Source: Cristatella mucedo
Lineage: Eukaryota > Bryozoa > Phylactolaemata > Cristatellidae
Direction of reading: 5' to 3'
Assembly (NCBI GenBank): GCA_009760855.2
Contig: WPIO01000169.1
Coordinates: 210,001-232,500 of the forward strand
Length of the DNA: 22,500 nucleotides
In this document: one piece after another, positions 1 to 10,125 of the stretch
How the letters are laid out: each line of letters opens with the position of its first letter
Numbering within the stretch: the first letter of the stretch is position 1
Notes under the pieces: model-generated
Database searches by the model: none
Seen by the model: the letters and a program-made list of their open reading frames with translations, nothing else
What the model was told of the DNA's origin: nothing
Program-made: the position numbers and the translations under genes

Positions 1-1763
1 GGGAGTGAGCAACCCTTATGCAATCTTCTACAGCTGGCATTATAGACGAACCAAGGCAGCCAATAGGTTGCACGATAGGAGTCAAAGATGCCTTAACGTG
101 AACACAGATGCACAGATGGGCAAGAAGAAAATGCCAATGATCTCCGGCATGCAGCTACTGGACAGTGTGGCATGCGCAAAATTGCATTCAACTAAAGACG
201 ATGACATATTACGACACTGGCAATTCAACATGCTTGGCTGACCACCAGCTGCCTCACACACCAGTTCAGGAAGAATCGAAACAAGAGATTTTTTGTTGCA
301 TAATATTTCCATATTCAATTTCGAAAATTCTATTGCTCCCTACAAGACTAAGATGATTAAAATAAAGAATACACGTTTGCATCCATCGTCTGTTTGCAAA
401 AGACGAACGCCTAATCATCAGATATGGATATCCAGCGACTGTCACATCTCACCAATCTCTTTAAACCGCGGCTTCTGGAAAAAATTAGCACTGACCACAG
501 GCAGACTGCATCTGCCATTCCAGATCCAAACAGGTTCGGCACTAGTCAGTGATGTTTAGCTTGAAGAAGTAAGTCCCTCGAGGTCTACCAGTTCCGGACA
601 TCCCAAAAGCTGAGGTTCAGTGTATGCGAAATCATGATGGGTACCATAGCAAACAGGACAATGCAGTGAGCCCCTACTTCACAGCCGGGTGCCATGCCCA
701 AAAACCGTCAAGCTTTTTACTGCACACCCATTAAATAGAGTGAGTGTGCTACTGGGCAGCACGTACGAAGGAGCACTTAAAACAGAAGGACAATAGTCTA
801 ATGCACAAGCTATGGACTTTGTGCACACTTGCTTGTCCTCACTTTGTCAACCATAAAGCATGGCGATTGGACAGCACTGGAGAAATGACAACAAAGCTCT
901 TCTTTGCTTTCATTTCGCCCAGCTCATCAAGCTCGGGGCCACTCCCCAACAAACTCGATGCATCTGTGCTTGGCTTTCTCTCAAGCACTGATGTAGAGCA
1001 AGACTTCAGCCCTCAGGGCGCTGCCATGAAATGGTCACCCCTGCACCAGGTTCAGCTGCTCCTACCTCAGCTCAGCACCTAGATCGCCTGGTCTCAATAT
1101 GCCCAACTAAATGCTCTCTTTTTAACGCACACCCAGTCAAAAAAATCCTTGCATCCCTTAATTCTAAAGAGTTCGGGCGAGCCAAAGTTTAAACCAAAGC
1201 TGCAGAGCATCTGGGAACTTCGACAAGCCAGAAGCTATCCAAATGCAAGCATTCTATTGGGCGGCAATAGTAGTTCATTCACATGCTTGTTCAACAAAAA
1301 GGTAAAATCGGACCATTGTAGCCGGAAGATTTGTCATTTTAAACATAATGACAAATGACAGGGTTCTCTCGACGTTGCTACCATCACCCTGTATCGTATA
1401 TCTGCACACAGCTTTATAACACGAGGATACACTCACATCCGACCGTACCTATAATTACGGTTGCTTTGCAGCTGAAACATGCCAGGCACAAAACACTGCA
1501 CAGCGTATGTCAAGGGGATACTAACAGTGCTGCACCAACAAAGCCAAAGCACTTACAAAACTAGATGGCTTATTTTGCTTATTAAAACTAGACTATTTTG
1601 CTTAGGATTAGCAAAATCTCTGTTAGAAAAATTATCAACAAATATTCTGAGACTAGATCGATGACCCAAGCAGCTGGATCTGGCTGCTACGAGTGACCAG
1701 CCCTAGGCGACGGCCTCACTAGGACAGCAACACAGCAAAATAAAACTGCCCCACTTTGAGACG
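1..1763. other. WASHC4 intron 16, unclassified
   Basis: I recognise no exon, repeat or RNA gene here. Open frames are short (under 115 codons), have no recognisable family and lack splice-site support. The region should still be intron of the minus-strand gene, since exon 16 ends in a donor at 3692 and no terminal exon is seen. Confidence 0.6.
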
Positions 1764-2340
1764 TTGCAGTCACACAAGGACTCTTCAGGAATCGCTATTC
1801 GTACAGACGCGGTCAGTAGGCGGCTCACCCAGAGTGGCATCTTCCAGCGAGTTGCCAGCGTAAGCCTCAGTCTAAAATCGGTGAAGGCTTGGGGATGCTT
1901 GGCCGAAAATGGTGTTGGAACTCGTGCATCAGAACAAAGGTTTTACGGACCAACACGTGCACCTTCAGGTGGTTAAGGAAGTTGGGTTGCAAAGCATAAA
2001 CGCTCTGCTTAGGAACCGATAAATTCGGCAGCAAGAAAACGACCCTGAGCACTCTGCCAGATAATTAAAGCACCTTTTTTTTGAAGAATCCTGTTTGGTG
2101 CTGAGGCAGTGGCCCAGCCAATCGCTGGACCTGAACATTTATGGGAAGACATTGTCATGCAGTTGAGGTGCAGCTGTTTGACCTATATCCACAGCCGACC
2201 TTTTCAGTAATATTCAGTGGGCTCAGTGGAATGCTACAGCAGAGGAAGGAAGCGCCATGGAAGCTTGAGGGCCTCAATGCCTGGGCAGATAAGTGAGGTC
2301 ATGTAGAATCATACGAGACGTGCACTTAAGCCACAGCAGC
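1764..2340 (+). mobile_element. Tc1/mariner-type transposon relic, internally deleted
   Basis: Plus-strand fragments in order: TDAVSRRLTQSGIFQR (second helix-turn-helix region, about 1804-1855), WGCLAENGVG (family VWGCFxxxGVG, about 1890-1920), QENDPEH (family QQDNDPKH, about 2031-2052) and QWPSQSLDLN (family WPSQSPDLNP, about 2107-2137). The DNA between the first two blocks is far too short, so the central DDE region is partly deleted. Stops and shifts make it inactive. Confidence 0.8.
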
Positions 2341-2869
2341 TTGGGCCATACTGTGAAGACTTTTCCAACGTAGTCTACTTATAGCTGAGACAAGAGCTAA
2401 AACCGATTCCTAGGCCAGAGGGCACACATTAGAGCCCCGTGCGTGCGACCAAGTATTCATGCCGTGCCACTGAGCCTCGCTGAACGGGCACGAACGATCG
2501 GGCTGCTGGTTGTTTGCCACCAATGAGAAATGCCTACATGCTCAGTGATGGATATTGGTGTTGATGTAAAGTAATGTAATGTATCTCCATCTGGATACAA
2601 GGGATACAAGTGGGTGTCAAGCTTGAGAGTTCTCTCTATAGCAATCGACTCAAAGCCTAACAGGCTTTCTCTTTGCATACATATTCAGACTCAGTAGCAA
2701 ATGGAATTCATCTCATGCAACAAAGAAAAAGTGGGAAGCATAGATGAGTCAGCAGCACAGTCTCGGAGGTGAATAGCATGGAAGTAATAGTTCAAGAGAG
2801 CTGGAAAGGTTAGCAGCAGTGCAAAAGCTTCTGATGTCAACAGTCTTTAAGCTAAGGAATGGAACAGCT
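2341..2869. other. WASHC4 intron 16, unclassified
   Basis: The stretch between the Tc1 relic and the LINE relic has no recognised feature. A short TAATGTAATGTA repeat lies near 2571-2583. Confidence 0.6.
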
Positions 2870-3060
2870 AACGTATTAACGTAACGTTCATAGAGGACCC
2901 GAGAGCACAAGAAGGCTGAAACTGGAGCACCAGTTCAGCAAGGTATGAAGGAGCCAAGCCACGGGTGGCCTTGTAGGTCAGAGTAAGAATTTTGCTCTGT
3001 ATCCTTTGGTCAACCAGGAGCTTTCACACCTCAGCCATTCAGCAAAGAAGATGCGCGACT
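2870..3060 (-). mobile_element. L2/CR1-like LINE relic of another family
   Basis: The minus strand encodes LLVDQRIQSKILTLTYKATR then GLAPSYLAELV, the conserved end of L2/CR1 ORF2 (typically HWLPVxxRIxFKILxLTYKAL followed by GLAPSYL). Stops follow. It is closer to this general signature than to the intact LINE at 11.5-14.9 kb, so it probably belongs to another family. Confidence 0.75.
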
Positions 3061-3114
3061 GAAGCTGTTGGATTAATTGGCAAATCATGCAGCCACAGTC
3101 ATCATCGCCTACAT

Positions 3115-3300
3115 AGGCTTACATGCCATTTTTGTAGCCCAGCGAAAACTGAACAACAGTGGTCTGGCCTACACTGAAGCAAGGCGCTAGTACAATCTCT
3201 AACCAGCAATTGAGTTAGACAGTCCCTCACCTTCGACAGGGATCGAACGTACTAGCTAGCTGTGGAAGCAGTCTTATTACAGAATGCTAAAATGGATGAC
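3115..3300 (-). mobile_element. possible tRNA-derived SINE relic
   Basis: On the minus strand a B-box-like GTTCGATCC (3248-3240) is followed about 100 bp later by CGCTGGGCTACAAAAATG (3144-3127), which resembles the CGCTATACAAAAG tail of the clearer SINE at 16.3 kb. I see no strong A box. Boundaries are uncertain. Confidence 0.4.
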
Positions 3301-3342
3301 AGTAGGACATGAATGAGCGCCAATCAGCAAACTGGGCTCTAC

Positions 3343-3380
3343 GCATGCATGCATGCATGCATGCATGCATGCATGCATGC
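3343..3380. repeat. (GCAT)n microsatellite
   Basis: About nine perfect GCAT units form a self-complementary alternating purine-pyrimidine tract. Confidence 0.95.
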
Positions 3381-3692
3381 ACGCGCACTCACGGCCGGTC
3401 ACGTGGTGAATCCTGTGCACATCGAGCGCTGCCAGCTCAACAAAAAGCAAACCCTGTTAGCTTGCACCCGCTTGGTGGCGGCTGCACAGTCCGGCCCAGT
3501 CTTCTTAAAGAATGTCAAGATGACGGAATGCAGCATCACTAATGAGTGATGGCCTGCAGAAAGCTGGGCTCTACGTACGGCATGGCGCCGAGGGTCACAG
3601 TGTTGCAACAAGTAACAGGCACGGCCAACGAACTCCACGGACGCCAGCTCGGTTTGCTCCCCGCTCGACGGCACAACTCCGGCGGTGCTCAC

Positions 3693-3922
3693 CTGATTGT
3701 TGAGGTTGTAGTTGAAACGCGAGACGAACACGTGGATGTTGCGCATGATCTCGAGAACGTCGAGGCCCTGCTCCAGCGTCTGGCTGGGCAGCCGTGCATC
3801 CGTCGTGGCCAGTGCGTACTTCTGCATGGCTAGGTCGCGCATCTCGCTGTATTTCTTCCAGTCGTGCAGCGCCACTGTGGTCAGATTGTAGAACACGGTG
3901 TCCAGGTAGCGCTCAACGTACT
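3693..3922 (-). CDS. WASHC4: WASHC4 exon 16 of window (230 bp)
   Basis: The acceptor is CATTTGCAG|AG and the donor is AATCAG|GTGAGC. Two bases complete Glu, then [60 protein letters not shown] and [16 protein letters not shown]. It is the best conserved exon in the window: [37 protein letters not shown] and YNLNNQ are identical or nearly so to the human family member. The next conserved family block (containing HLNTINIRHIAN) is not found to the left, so the next exon lies outside the window. Confidence 0.98.
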
Positions 3923-4439
3923 CTGCAAATGAACGTGGCGGCCGTGTCTTTGAACGGCTTCGTCCCTTGCTCATCCCAAGCCGCTGGCTGCAGATCCAGC
4001 GCCACAGCAGTAGGGCAATCGACACAGATTGTCCAGAGTTACGGCAGCTTGACGTGCTGCGTTCAGAGCGCTGGCTAGCCGCCCCATGATGCAGGCACAA
4101 CGTCGTGGAGAAAGATCAACGAACACAGTGGTGACTGGCCGATCCCACAAGACCCAACAGGCCATTGCCGATGCTCAATGACCATCTGAGGAGGCCCAAG
4201 GGATTTAGAAGCACCGGAGACTCGACAGGCACGGAGGCACTTGAAGCGACCACGGGAACTAAAATCTACTGCCTGACGTGCTGTTTGCACTAATAAAATC
4301 ACCTCCCGTGGCTATGCACGAATGATTGTCAAAGCACCAAATGTCATCGCTGGCAGAAGTCGTCGTCACAACCGTTGTCAACATCACTGCAGTCGACAGA
4401 CTTGTGACTGGATGACAGACACAGTTGAAATGCAGCAGT
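3923..4439 (-). other. WASHC4 intron 15, unclassified part
   Basis: The stretch between exon 16 and the plus-strand LINE copy has no element I recognise. The open frame running from exon 16 into this intron is not coding beyond the acceptor at 3923. Confidence 0.65.
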
Positions 4440-5403
4440 TGCATGTTATTTGCACTTGGATTTGCACTTGGCAAGCTTTTTCATATTGAATGGTGACGAA
4501 ATTGACTTAATAGTTTTGGAAAAACTTGGCTTGAATCAGAAATTGGAAACCCAAACCCAAAGCAGGCTCGGCCACCATATTTCCAGTTGCATTTACACGA
4601 AATAGAAGTGTTCTGTTCCAAAGTGACCTTTCCCTAGACGACCACATCAGCTCCACAGACAAGTCGGCCTACTTTCAGCTATGCAACAGTGCAAAGAAAA
4701 AACTCGGGCAAGCATGGGCAGTGATACAACATTCACGTTGGTCCGTGAATTTGAGGCATTCCTTCTCAACATCTGTCACTCACTTCTTTCGAGCCTTTCG
4801 GGCTGAGCAACAAGGCATTTACAGTTGGTGCTAAACTCTGCAGCCAGGCTTGCCTGTCGTCAGCCTCGCAATTACCGCACTACACCGCCTCCTACCGACT
4901 TGCACAGGCTCTCCCAATCAAGCAGCTTATTGCCTTCAAGGACTTGTCACTCACAGTTCAGTCACTTCGTTCTGTCACTTCGGCTCACACCAATCCATAC
5001 TACATCCCGACTAGGCTAGGCATCATACGCCCAGCTCTTCTTACTCGACACATTTAGCTCAACTCCTTATGCTGTGCCTATAACCAACCTCTAATCCTTT
5101 GGAAACTTTGCCTTTAGTTCGTCTGCTTCCACAGCCTGTAACTCACTCCTACTTGACGACACGACATCCCCTGACTTGACATTTAAAAAAAAAGCTAAAA
5201 ACTGTCTGCTCACAGCATTTACTGCTTCTGTGTCAATTGTCTTCTGTGTACTTACGTGTGATGACGTGCTATGCATGTTATCGCTAACCAATTGGCATGC
5301 CTCCTTTACAGCATATATAAAGTGCCAAGACGAAGATTTGTGTCTGCTCGGGGTGGGTGCTATACAAATGTCTCGTTATCGTTATTATTGTTATTATTAT
5401 AAC
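4440..5403 (+). mobile_element. 5'-truncated LINE copy, opposite orientation
   Basis: A plus-strand relic colinear with the last third of the intact LINE: near 4618-4690 it reads FQSDLSLDDHISST, then SAYFQL; near 4827 LNSAARLACR (intact element: QNSAARLVCR); then DLH. It is frameshifted and stop-ridden. The 3' end has AAGTGCC ... GGTGCTATACAAATG and a TTATTATTATTAT tail at about 5381-5401. The left boundary is approximate. It lies in WASHC4 intron 15, antisense to the gene. Confidence 0.88.
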
Positions 5404-5507
5404 ACTAGGCAATCAGAGCCTGCCACCTCTTCATGAGGCAGGCTCAAATTAGCTCAAGGTAGTAGCAGCCAAAACTTCGGTGTGTGCAGGCAACGTGTAG
5501 CCCGCAC

Positions 5508-5679
5508 CTTTGATGCTGATGAACTTGTCGAAAACTCTGAGACGTCGGACCTTCAAGAAGACTGACGGATCCTTCAGGACGGCCATGAATGGGTTGCGAT
5601 TTCCGACTCGGTACTCGGTGGAATGGATATGAAGCCGCAGGTCGTTCTCGACGTCGCGACATAGCGGGTCGAAGAGGTG
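5508..5679 (-). CDS. WASHC4: WASHC4 exon 15 of window (172 bp)
   Basis: The acceptor is TTTGTAG|CAC and the donor is CAAAG|GTGCGG. It encodes HLFDPLCRDVENDLRLHIHS, TEYRVGNRNPFMAVLKDPSV and FLKVRRLRVFDKFISIK plus one base. Family: [47 protein letters not shown]. The EKDLRL and RNPF blocks are clear; VLKDPSVFLKV is divergent. Phase 0 in, phase 1 out. Confidence 0.92.
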
Positions 5680-5849
5680 CTACAAAGTAAAGCCACGCGA
5701 GGCACCTTGGCACGCGCCGTGCAGAGACTACACATGTGATCCCACACTGGCCGGCTCGTCTCAGCAACGGGCTTGAAACAAGTCAACCAATCCGATGTCG
5801 CCTGCCGGACCAAAACAACGCCCTACGCTGCTGGGCCTTTGTGTGAACA

Positions 5850-6320
<471 letters not shown>

Positions 6321-6531
6321 CTCGCACGAGACAAGTACTGACGACAGTCACACGGCTCGCTGAGCCTACGAGCAAGCACACACTTTGTGGTCGCCGCCTT
6401 AGGTAGAGACGTGGAGGGGTAGGCAGTAGCTGAAGAGCAGACGAGGGCGAAGAGGCTGACAGAGGCAGAGGGCTAGCTGGAGGCAGAGGGGCAGCTGAAG
6501 GTTGAGAGGCAGACGAAGGAGGACAGCTCAC

Positions 6532-6648
6532 CTCCTTCAGGCTTTCCAGGATCTCCTTCTCCAGGCGCTCGAGAAGAGCGTGCGGCGATTCCAGATGCCG
6601 TGTCTGGCTCAAGGGCGAAATGCAGTCACCGAAGGCGGCCACGAAGTA
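6532..6648 (-). CDS. WASHC4: WASHC4 exon 14 of window (117 bp)
   Basis: The acceptor is TCGTTGCAG|TAC and the donor is AAGGAG|GTGAGC. It encodes YFVAAFGDCISPLSQTRHLE and SPHALLERLEKEILESLKE, matching family [21 protein letters not shown] and LLDCYDKEIMEILNE. Phase 0 at both ends. Confidence 0.93.
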
Positions 6649-7044
6649 CTGCAACGAAGGAAGTCAGCATGGCGGATTCTGTTTCATCGCAGCCTTACTG
6701 CTCGGTGCCGACCGGGCGGCAAGGCTGCGGCCACTGGCAGCAGCGCCTGCCACTGGCAGCAGCAGCAATGCTGCATGTGTGACGGCGAGCTTGCTGAAGC
6801 CGATGTTCGGCCGAAACCGGCTGCAAGTGCAGCGCCGCCTCGCGGTCACACGGTCACGAGGTCACGCTCTGATGAAGAGCCAGCTAGATGCTGCACGGGT
6901 CAACTAACAGCTAGCCTCGAGCCCGGCGCGGCGTCGGACCGGAGGCGCAATAGCACGCTGAGTAGAAGCGCTCGGGTGGAAGGGAGAGGTTCGGCCAATG
7001 CTCGGGCCCCGAGACGCGGCACGCGAGTGGCAACCACGTCTCAC
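6649..7044 (-). other. WASHC4 intron 13, no recognised element
   Basis: 396 bp, GC-rich, bounded by GTGAGA and CGTTGCAG. Open frames on the plus strand across it have no family match I recognise. Confidence 0.7.
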
Positions 7045-7150
7045 GTGCAGCCTGTGAGCATCCTGCGACCTGTCGTACAAGTCTGTCAAGTAGATGGGCA
7101 AGACGACCCGGTGCCAATACATGAACGACGTGTCGCAAGCGTCCTTCAAC
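7045..7150 (-). CDS. WASHC4: WASHC4 exon 13 of window (106 bp)
   Basis: The acceptor GTTGAAG|G is weak and lacks a long pyrimidine tract; it was chosen because it gives the family length RxxxxCD exactly. The donor is CTGCAC|GTGAGA. It encodes LKDACDTSFMYWHRVVLPIY and LTDLYDRSQDAHRLH, matching family [21 protein letters not shown] and DAARLH. Confidence 0.93.
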
Positions 7151-7444
7151 CTTCAACGGCGGAGAGAGCGAGGCCTCGTCGCCCAAGTACGGCAGCACTG
7201 CCCGGAGCAGAGCGGCCGAGCTTTCAGAGCAGGCTGCACAGCAGGCGGCCGTTTGCGGACAAACCAGTGAATGACGACGCATCGGAGGCGCCGAGGGCTA
7301 GCGACGCGACGAAGGAGTAATACTATGCTTGGCACAGCTCTGCGAGCATCTCATTGCACTGGCAGGCCTTGCGGGACGAAGGAATCGCTGTGCCAAGTCA
7401 AGAAAGAGGTGCGCCGAGCCGGCAGCGACAGCAACGCATCGCAC

Positions 7445-7524
7445 CTCTCCTGCAATGCCGATATGTCGGCCAGCCTCGCCATGGCCTGGTTCACTTGCTG
7501 CATCTCGTCGTCACGGAACGATTT
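7445..7524 (-). CDS. WASHC4: WASHC4 exon 12 of window (80 bp)
   Basis: The acceptor is CTTCATAAG|AAA, an AAG site preceded by a T/C-rich tract, and the donor is GAGAG|GTGCGA. It encodes KSFRDDEMQQVNQAMARLAD and ISALQE plus AG. Family: KTFKDEEL, VVMKKLDLISELRER. Phase 0 in, phase 2 out. Confidence 0.9.
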
Positions 7525-7884
7525 CTTATGAAGAGAAAAAAAAAGAGTCCTATGTCGGAAGCTAGTAGCAGGCGCTCGCAGATAGACCAGCTCACAAAAC
7601 AAGCTCACGCGGAAGCCGGAGAGCGACTGCTGGTGGTAGGTGGGGGATAATCGTGGGCCGCCTGGGGAAGTGCCCGGATAAGCAGTGACGGGAGTCGAGC
7701 TCCCAAGCGACGACGGCCTGGAGCCAGCGCCGAGTTCAGGTCACTCTCGCGAGGTGACGACCCGGCAGAGCAGAGGGAGCGGTGCGTGCGCCCGATCTCT
7801 GCTGCTCGTGAGAGCAACGTCGCCATGCAGGCAGTCGCCGCTGCTCGCAGTCGCTGCGTGCAGAGCCGCCGTCAACCACCGTAC

Positions 7885-7940
7885 CATCTGAGCGCCGAGT
7901 GACAATGCCAGACTCAAGATAAGCTGTCTCTCTTTTGTGG
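7885..7940 (-). CDS. WASHC4: WASHC4 exon 11 of window (56 bp micro-exon)
   Basis: The acceptor is GTTGTAG|CC and the donor is CAGATG|GTACGG. Two bases complete Ala, then TKERQLILSLALSLGAQM, matching family TKQRRLIVSLALSVGTQM almost residue for residue. It is very short and would be easy to miss by gene prediction alone. Confidence 0.95.
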
Positions 7941-8240
7941 CTACAACGGCAAGCATCCGGCTACTGATGAATCCGGGCAAGCACTACAGCAGCTCGGAGC
8001 AGCAAGGAGCCGGAGTGGCGAGGCCATGCAGTTGACTCAGAGCAATATATGGGGCCGAAGCAAGCAATCGTCGACAATGGCAAACCTGCTCCAAACGCGT
8101 GCCGCGCCACGATTAATCGGTAGCGACCACCGATCTGTCGGAGTAGTAATAATGCCTTGCTTTTCATTTTAATGTGGCCTAGAAGAGAAGGGCACTCTAG
8201 AAGGACAGCACAAGAGATCCTGGCCCAGCTATACACTCAC

Positions 8241-8331
8241 CGGGACCGTTCAACACAGACTCCACAAGCATCAGCGCAGACAAAACGTCCAGTCGATGAT
8301 CGCTGTATTTCTTATCTGACACGATCCTTTT
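8241..8331 (-). CDS. WASHC4: WASHC4 exon 10 of window (91 bp)
   Basis: The acceptor is CCATTACAG|AAA and the donor is CCCG|GTGAGT. It encodes [20 protein letters not shown] and [10 protein letters not shown] plus one base. It is nearly identical to family [20 protein letters not shown] and LVLAENTLNGP. Phase 0 in, phase 1 out. One of the firmest anchors for the family assignment. Confidence 0.97.
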
Positions 8332-8380
8332 CTGTAATGGAAAGCAATACGCACTGAGGTCGAAGAGAGCTCGCAGCACG

Positions 8381-8383
<3 letters not shown>

Positions 8384-8439
<56 letters not shown>
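8384..8439. repeat. (GA)28 microsatellite in WASHC4 intron 9
   Basis: An uninterrupted GA run. In the transcript it is a (CU)n tract lying 53-108 nt upstream of the exon 10 acceptor. Confidence 0.97.
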
Positions 8440-8440
<1 letters not shown>

Positions 8441-8577
8441 GTCGGATCGTAAAGGTACCCGAGGCACACGCGGCAGCACTCGGCAGCTCACGACAATGGG
8501 CCAGCGAGCAGACGCTCGATCCCCTCCCCAGACGCTCCAGAGAAACGTACAAGAGTACGAGTACGAGAGGCTCGTAC

Positions 8578-8685
8578 CTTGGCAGTACCGACGGCCGACA
8601 TGAGCAGGAACGTCGTGTGCTGCACAACGTGATTGAATGACTGTGAGACGACCATCGATCGGCGGTAAAACGTCGCCTCTATCGC
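8578..8685 (-). CDS. WASHC4: WASHC4 exon 9 of window (108 bp)
   Basis: The acceptor is TCGTGCAG|GCG and the donor is GCCAAG|GTACGA. It encodes [20 protein letters not shown] and VQHTTFLLMSAVGTAK. Family: [23 protein letters not shown] and VAK; the FYRRSMVV block is identical. The stretch TTFLLMSAVGT departs from the family QHLQHQALHSIS. Phase 0 at both ends. Confidence 0.95.
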
Positions 8686-9032
8686 CTGCACGAGCAAGGC
8701 AAGAGTGCGCGTCTTTTTACGAGCCACTCCTTTCTCCTTCGCCAGCCAATCTCGGTGAAGCAGACGCAGCGAGCCAGACGCAACCGATTTTTCAGCGGCC
8801 GCTGAAGTAGATGAGTGAAGCCGGGCGCCTGCCCGGCACTGGACGGAGGTCGTGCCTAGGGTCTCTGGGATGCGGTGCCAACCGGTGCATTTTGCACGAG
8901 ACAGTTGGGACGCGCCGAGCATGCATCCGGGGTCGTGGCCCCGCTGGCTTGCCGGGGCGGGCAGCACGGGCTGGCGACAGTCGACGGCAAAGACAGCGAG
9001 CAAACAGCGAGCAGATGGCGAGCAGACGGCAC
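8686..9032 (-). other. WASHC4 intron 8, no recognised element
   Basis: 347 bp, GC-rich, bounded by GTGCCG and GCTCGTGCAG. Nothing else is recognised. Confidence 0.7.
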
Positions 9033-9158
9033 CTTGAGAAGCTCAGTGAGCTTGCACAGGTGCAGCGCGATGGACTTGGTCATGGCTTTCCGCAGCTGTA
9101 CGTGCAAGTTGAGCAGCAGCTTGACGAGATTGCTGACCGTGTAGGCGAGAACGAGGCC
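9033..9158 (-). CDS. WASHC4: WASHC4 exon 8 of window (126 bp)
   Basis: The acceptor is TTCTTGCAG|GGC and the donor is CTCAAG|GTGCCG. It encodes GLVLAYTVSNLVKLLLNLHV, QLRKAMTKSIALHLCKLTEL and LK, matching family GFLYAYSIS, MNLYMSMQKPMTK and LCRLIELLK. It is a whole-codon exon, phase 0 at both ends. Helical and leucine-rich, as expected of this scaffold. Confidence 0.94.
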
Positions 9159-9509
9159 CTGCAAGAAAGGAGCACGCTCGTGAGCGCCGCAGACGCCCTC
9201 AGCCGACCGTCGGCTGCTCGATTTAGAGGCGAGCGAGCGAGCAGCTGGCGAGCGCTTCCGGTCGTGCGAGAAAGCCGAGCGGGTCGCGCTCCGAGCCGTG
9301 GCGTCGGCGCCAGCTTCGAGGGCAGATTGAAGCGGCCACCGACAGGCTGGATGCATTTCTGGTGCGCAACTAAAGCCAAGTCGCACGACAGATGCGCTAT
9401 CGGGACCGTCCTTCACAAACCGCTGACGAAAACTTGTTGGGGGGAGGAGGGAAGGTGAGGGGATCAGTTGATTCCACTTGGGGTACACGCCAAAAACGGC
9501 AAAGCTCAC
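9159..9509 (-). other. WASHC4 intron 7, no recognised element
   Basis: 351 bp with a strong GTGAGC donor and TTTCTTGCAG acceptor. The overlapping long open frame joins intron with exons 7 and 8 and is not a real extension of either. Confidence 0.7.
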
Positions 9510-9621
9510 CTGCCGAAACATGATGCAACGTGCATTCAAGTTCTCCATGACGGTTCCGCCAAACACGGACTCCATGTCAATCATCCAGACATTGACTTGC
9601 ATAGTTAGAAGCTGCATATCT
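9510..9621 (-). CDS. WASHC4: WASHC4 exon 7 of window (112 bp)
   Basis: The acceptor is CGTTGCAG|A and the donor is CGGCAG|GTGAGC. One base completes Lys, then DMQLLTMQVNVWMIDMESVF and GGTVMENLNARCIMFRQ. Family counterparts are KDVQSYYVFVSSWMMKMES and ANRC/NRCNVFIQ. The family spacer between MES and the NxRC block (about ten residues longer in human) is shortened. Ends in phase 0. Confidence 0.9.
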
Positions 9622-9980
9622 CTGCAACGGGACAGATAGCTGGGCGATCGCAGTCCGAACGGTCGACGCTGCTCGATCCGATGATGAGCATCTGATGATG
9701 ATGAGCAAGGCAGACAAATAACTGTAGGCACGCATGCACACACGCCTCGAGATGAGCCCAATGTCTCGATGCAGCGTCACACGAAGTGAATGCCAGCCAA
9801 GCCCACGCAGCAAGCTCACGTGCTCGGCCGGTGCATGCTGGCACGAGTTTGCGCACTAGTGCATAGGCCCGAATAGGATTTGTGCCTTTGAGTACGGTGC
9901 TGACACATTGCCGAAGCAGCATCGGAAGGCAGCATCCTTCATGCCAGATGACGCAAATGCCCTGCGTGTGGCAGCCACAG

Positions 9981-10025
9981 GTGCAATTTGCATCCACAGC
10001 CTGTGGCTGTGGATGCAAATTGCAC
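9981..10025. repeat. perfect 19-bp inverted repeat with octamer motifs
   Basis: The left arm GTGCAATTTGCATCCACAG (9981-9999) and its exact reverse complement (10007-10025) flank a 7-nt spacer CCTGTGG. Each arm contains ATTTGCAT/ATGCAAAT, the POU-factor octamer. It lies in WASHC4 intron 6, about 100 bp from the exon 6 donor. Confidence 0.95.
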
Positions 10026-10125
10026 AGCAGGAGTCACGAGCAAAGTCGCACACTGCCGCAGGCCACCTGGCTAGTCAAATCACGCCGTACGGAGAGCCGG
10101 CTCAGCGCCGGTGGTGCAGCCGTAC

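Noticed and set aside
3399-4100. Single 233-codon minus-strand ORF as an intact gene
   Set aside because: Only the part at 3693-3922 matches WASHC4. Both sides cross a clear acceptor and donor and have no conserved residues.
6502-7320. 272-codon plus-strand ORF
   Set aside because: It overlaps WASHC4 exons 13 and 14 on the opposite strand in GC-rich DNA, has low-complexity Arg/Ala-rich content, and shows no recognised domain.
8856-9761. Single 301-codon minus-strand ORF as a gene
   Set aside because: It is two WASHC4 exons (9510-9621 and 9033-9158) joined by an intron that happens to be open.
9981-10025. microRNA precursor hairpin
   Set aside because: The stem is 19 bp with a 7-nt loop, shorter than a usual animal pre-miRNA, and perfect pairing is atypical.
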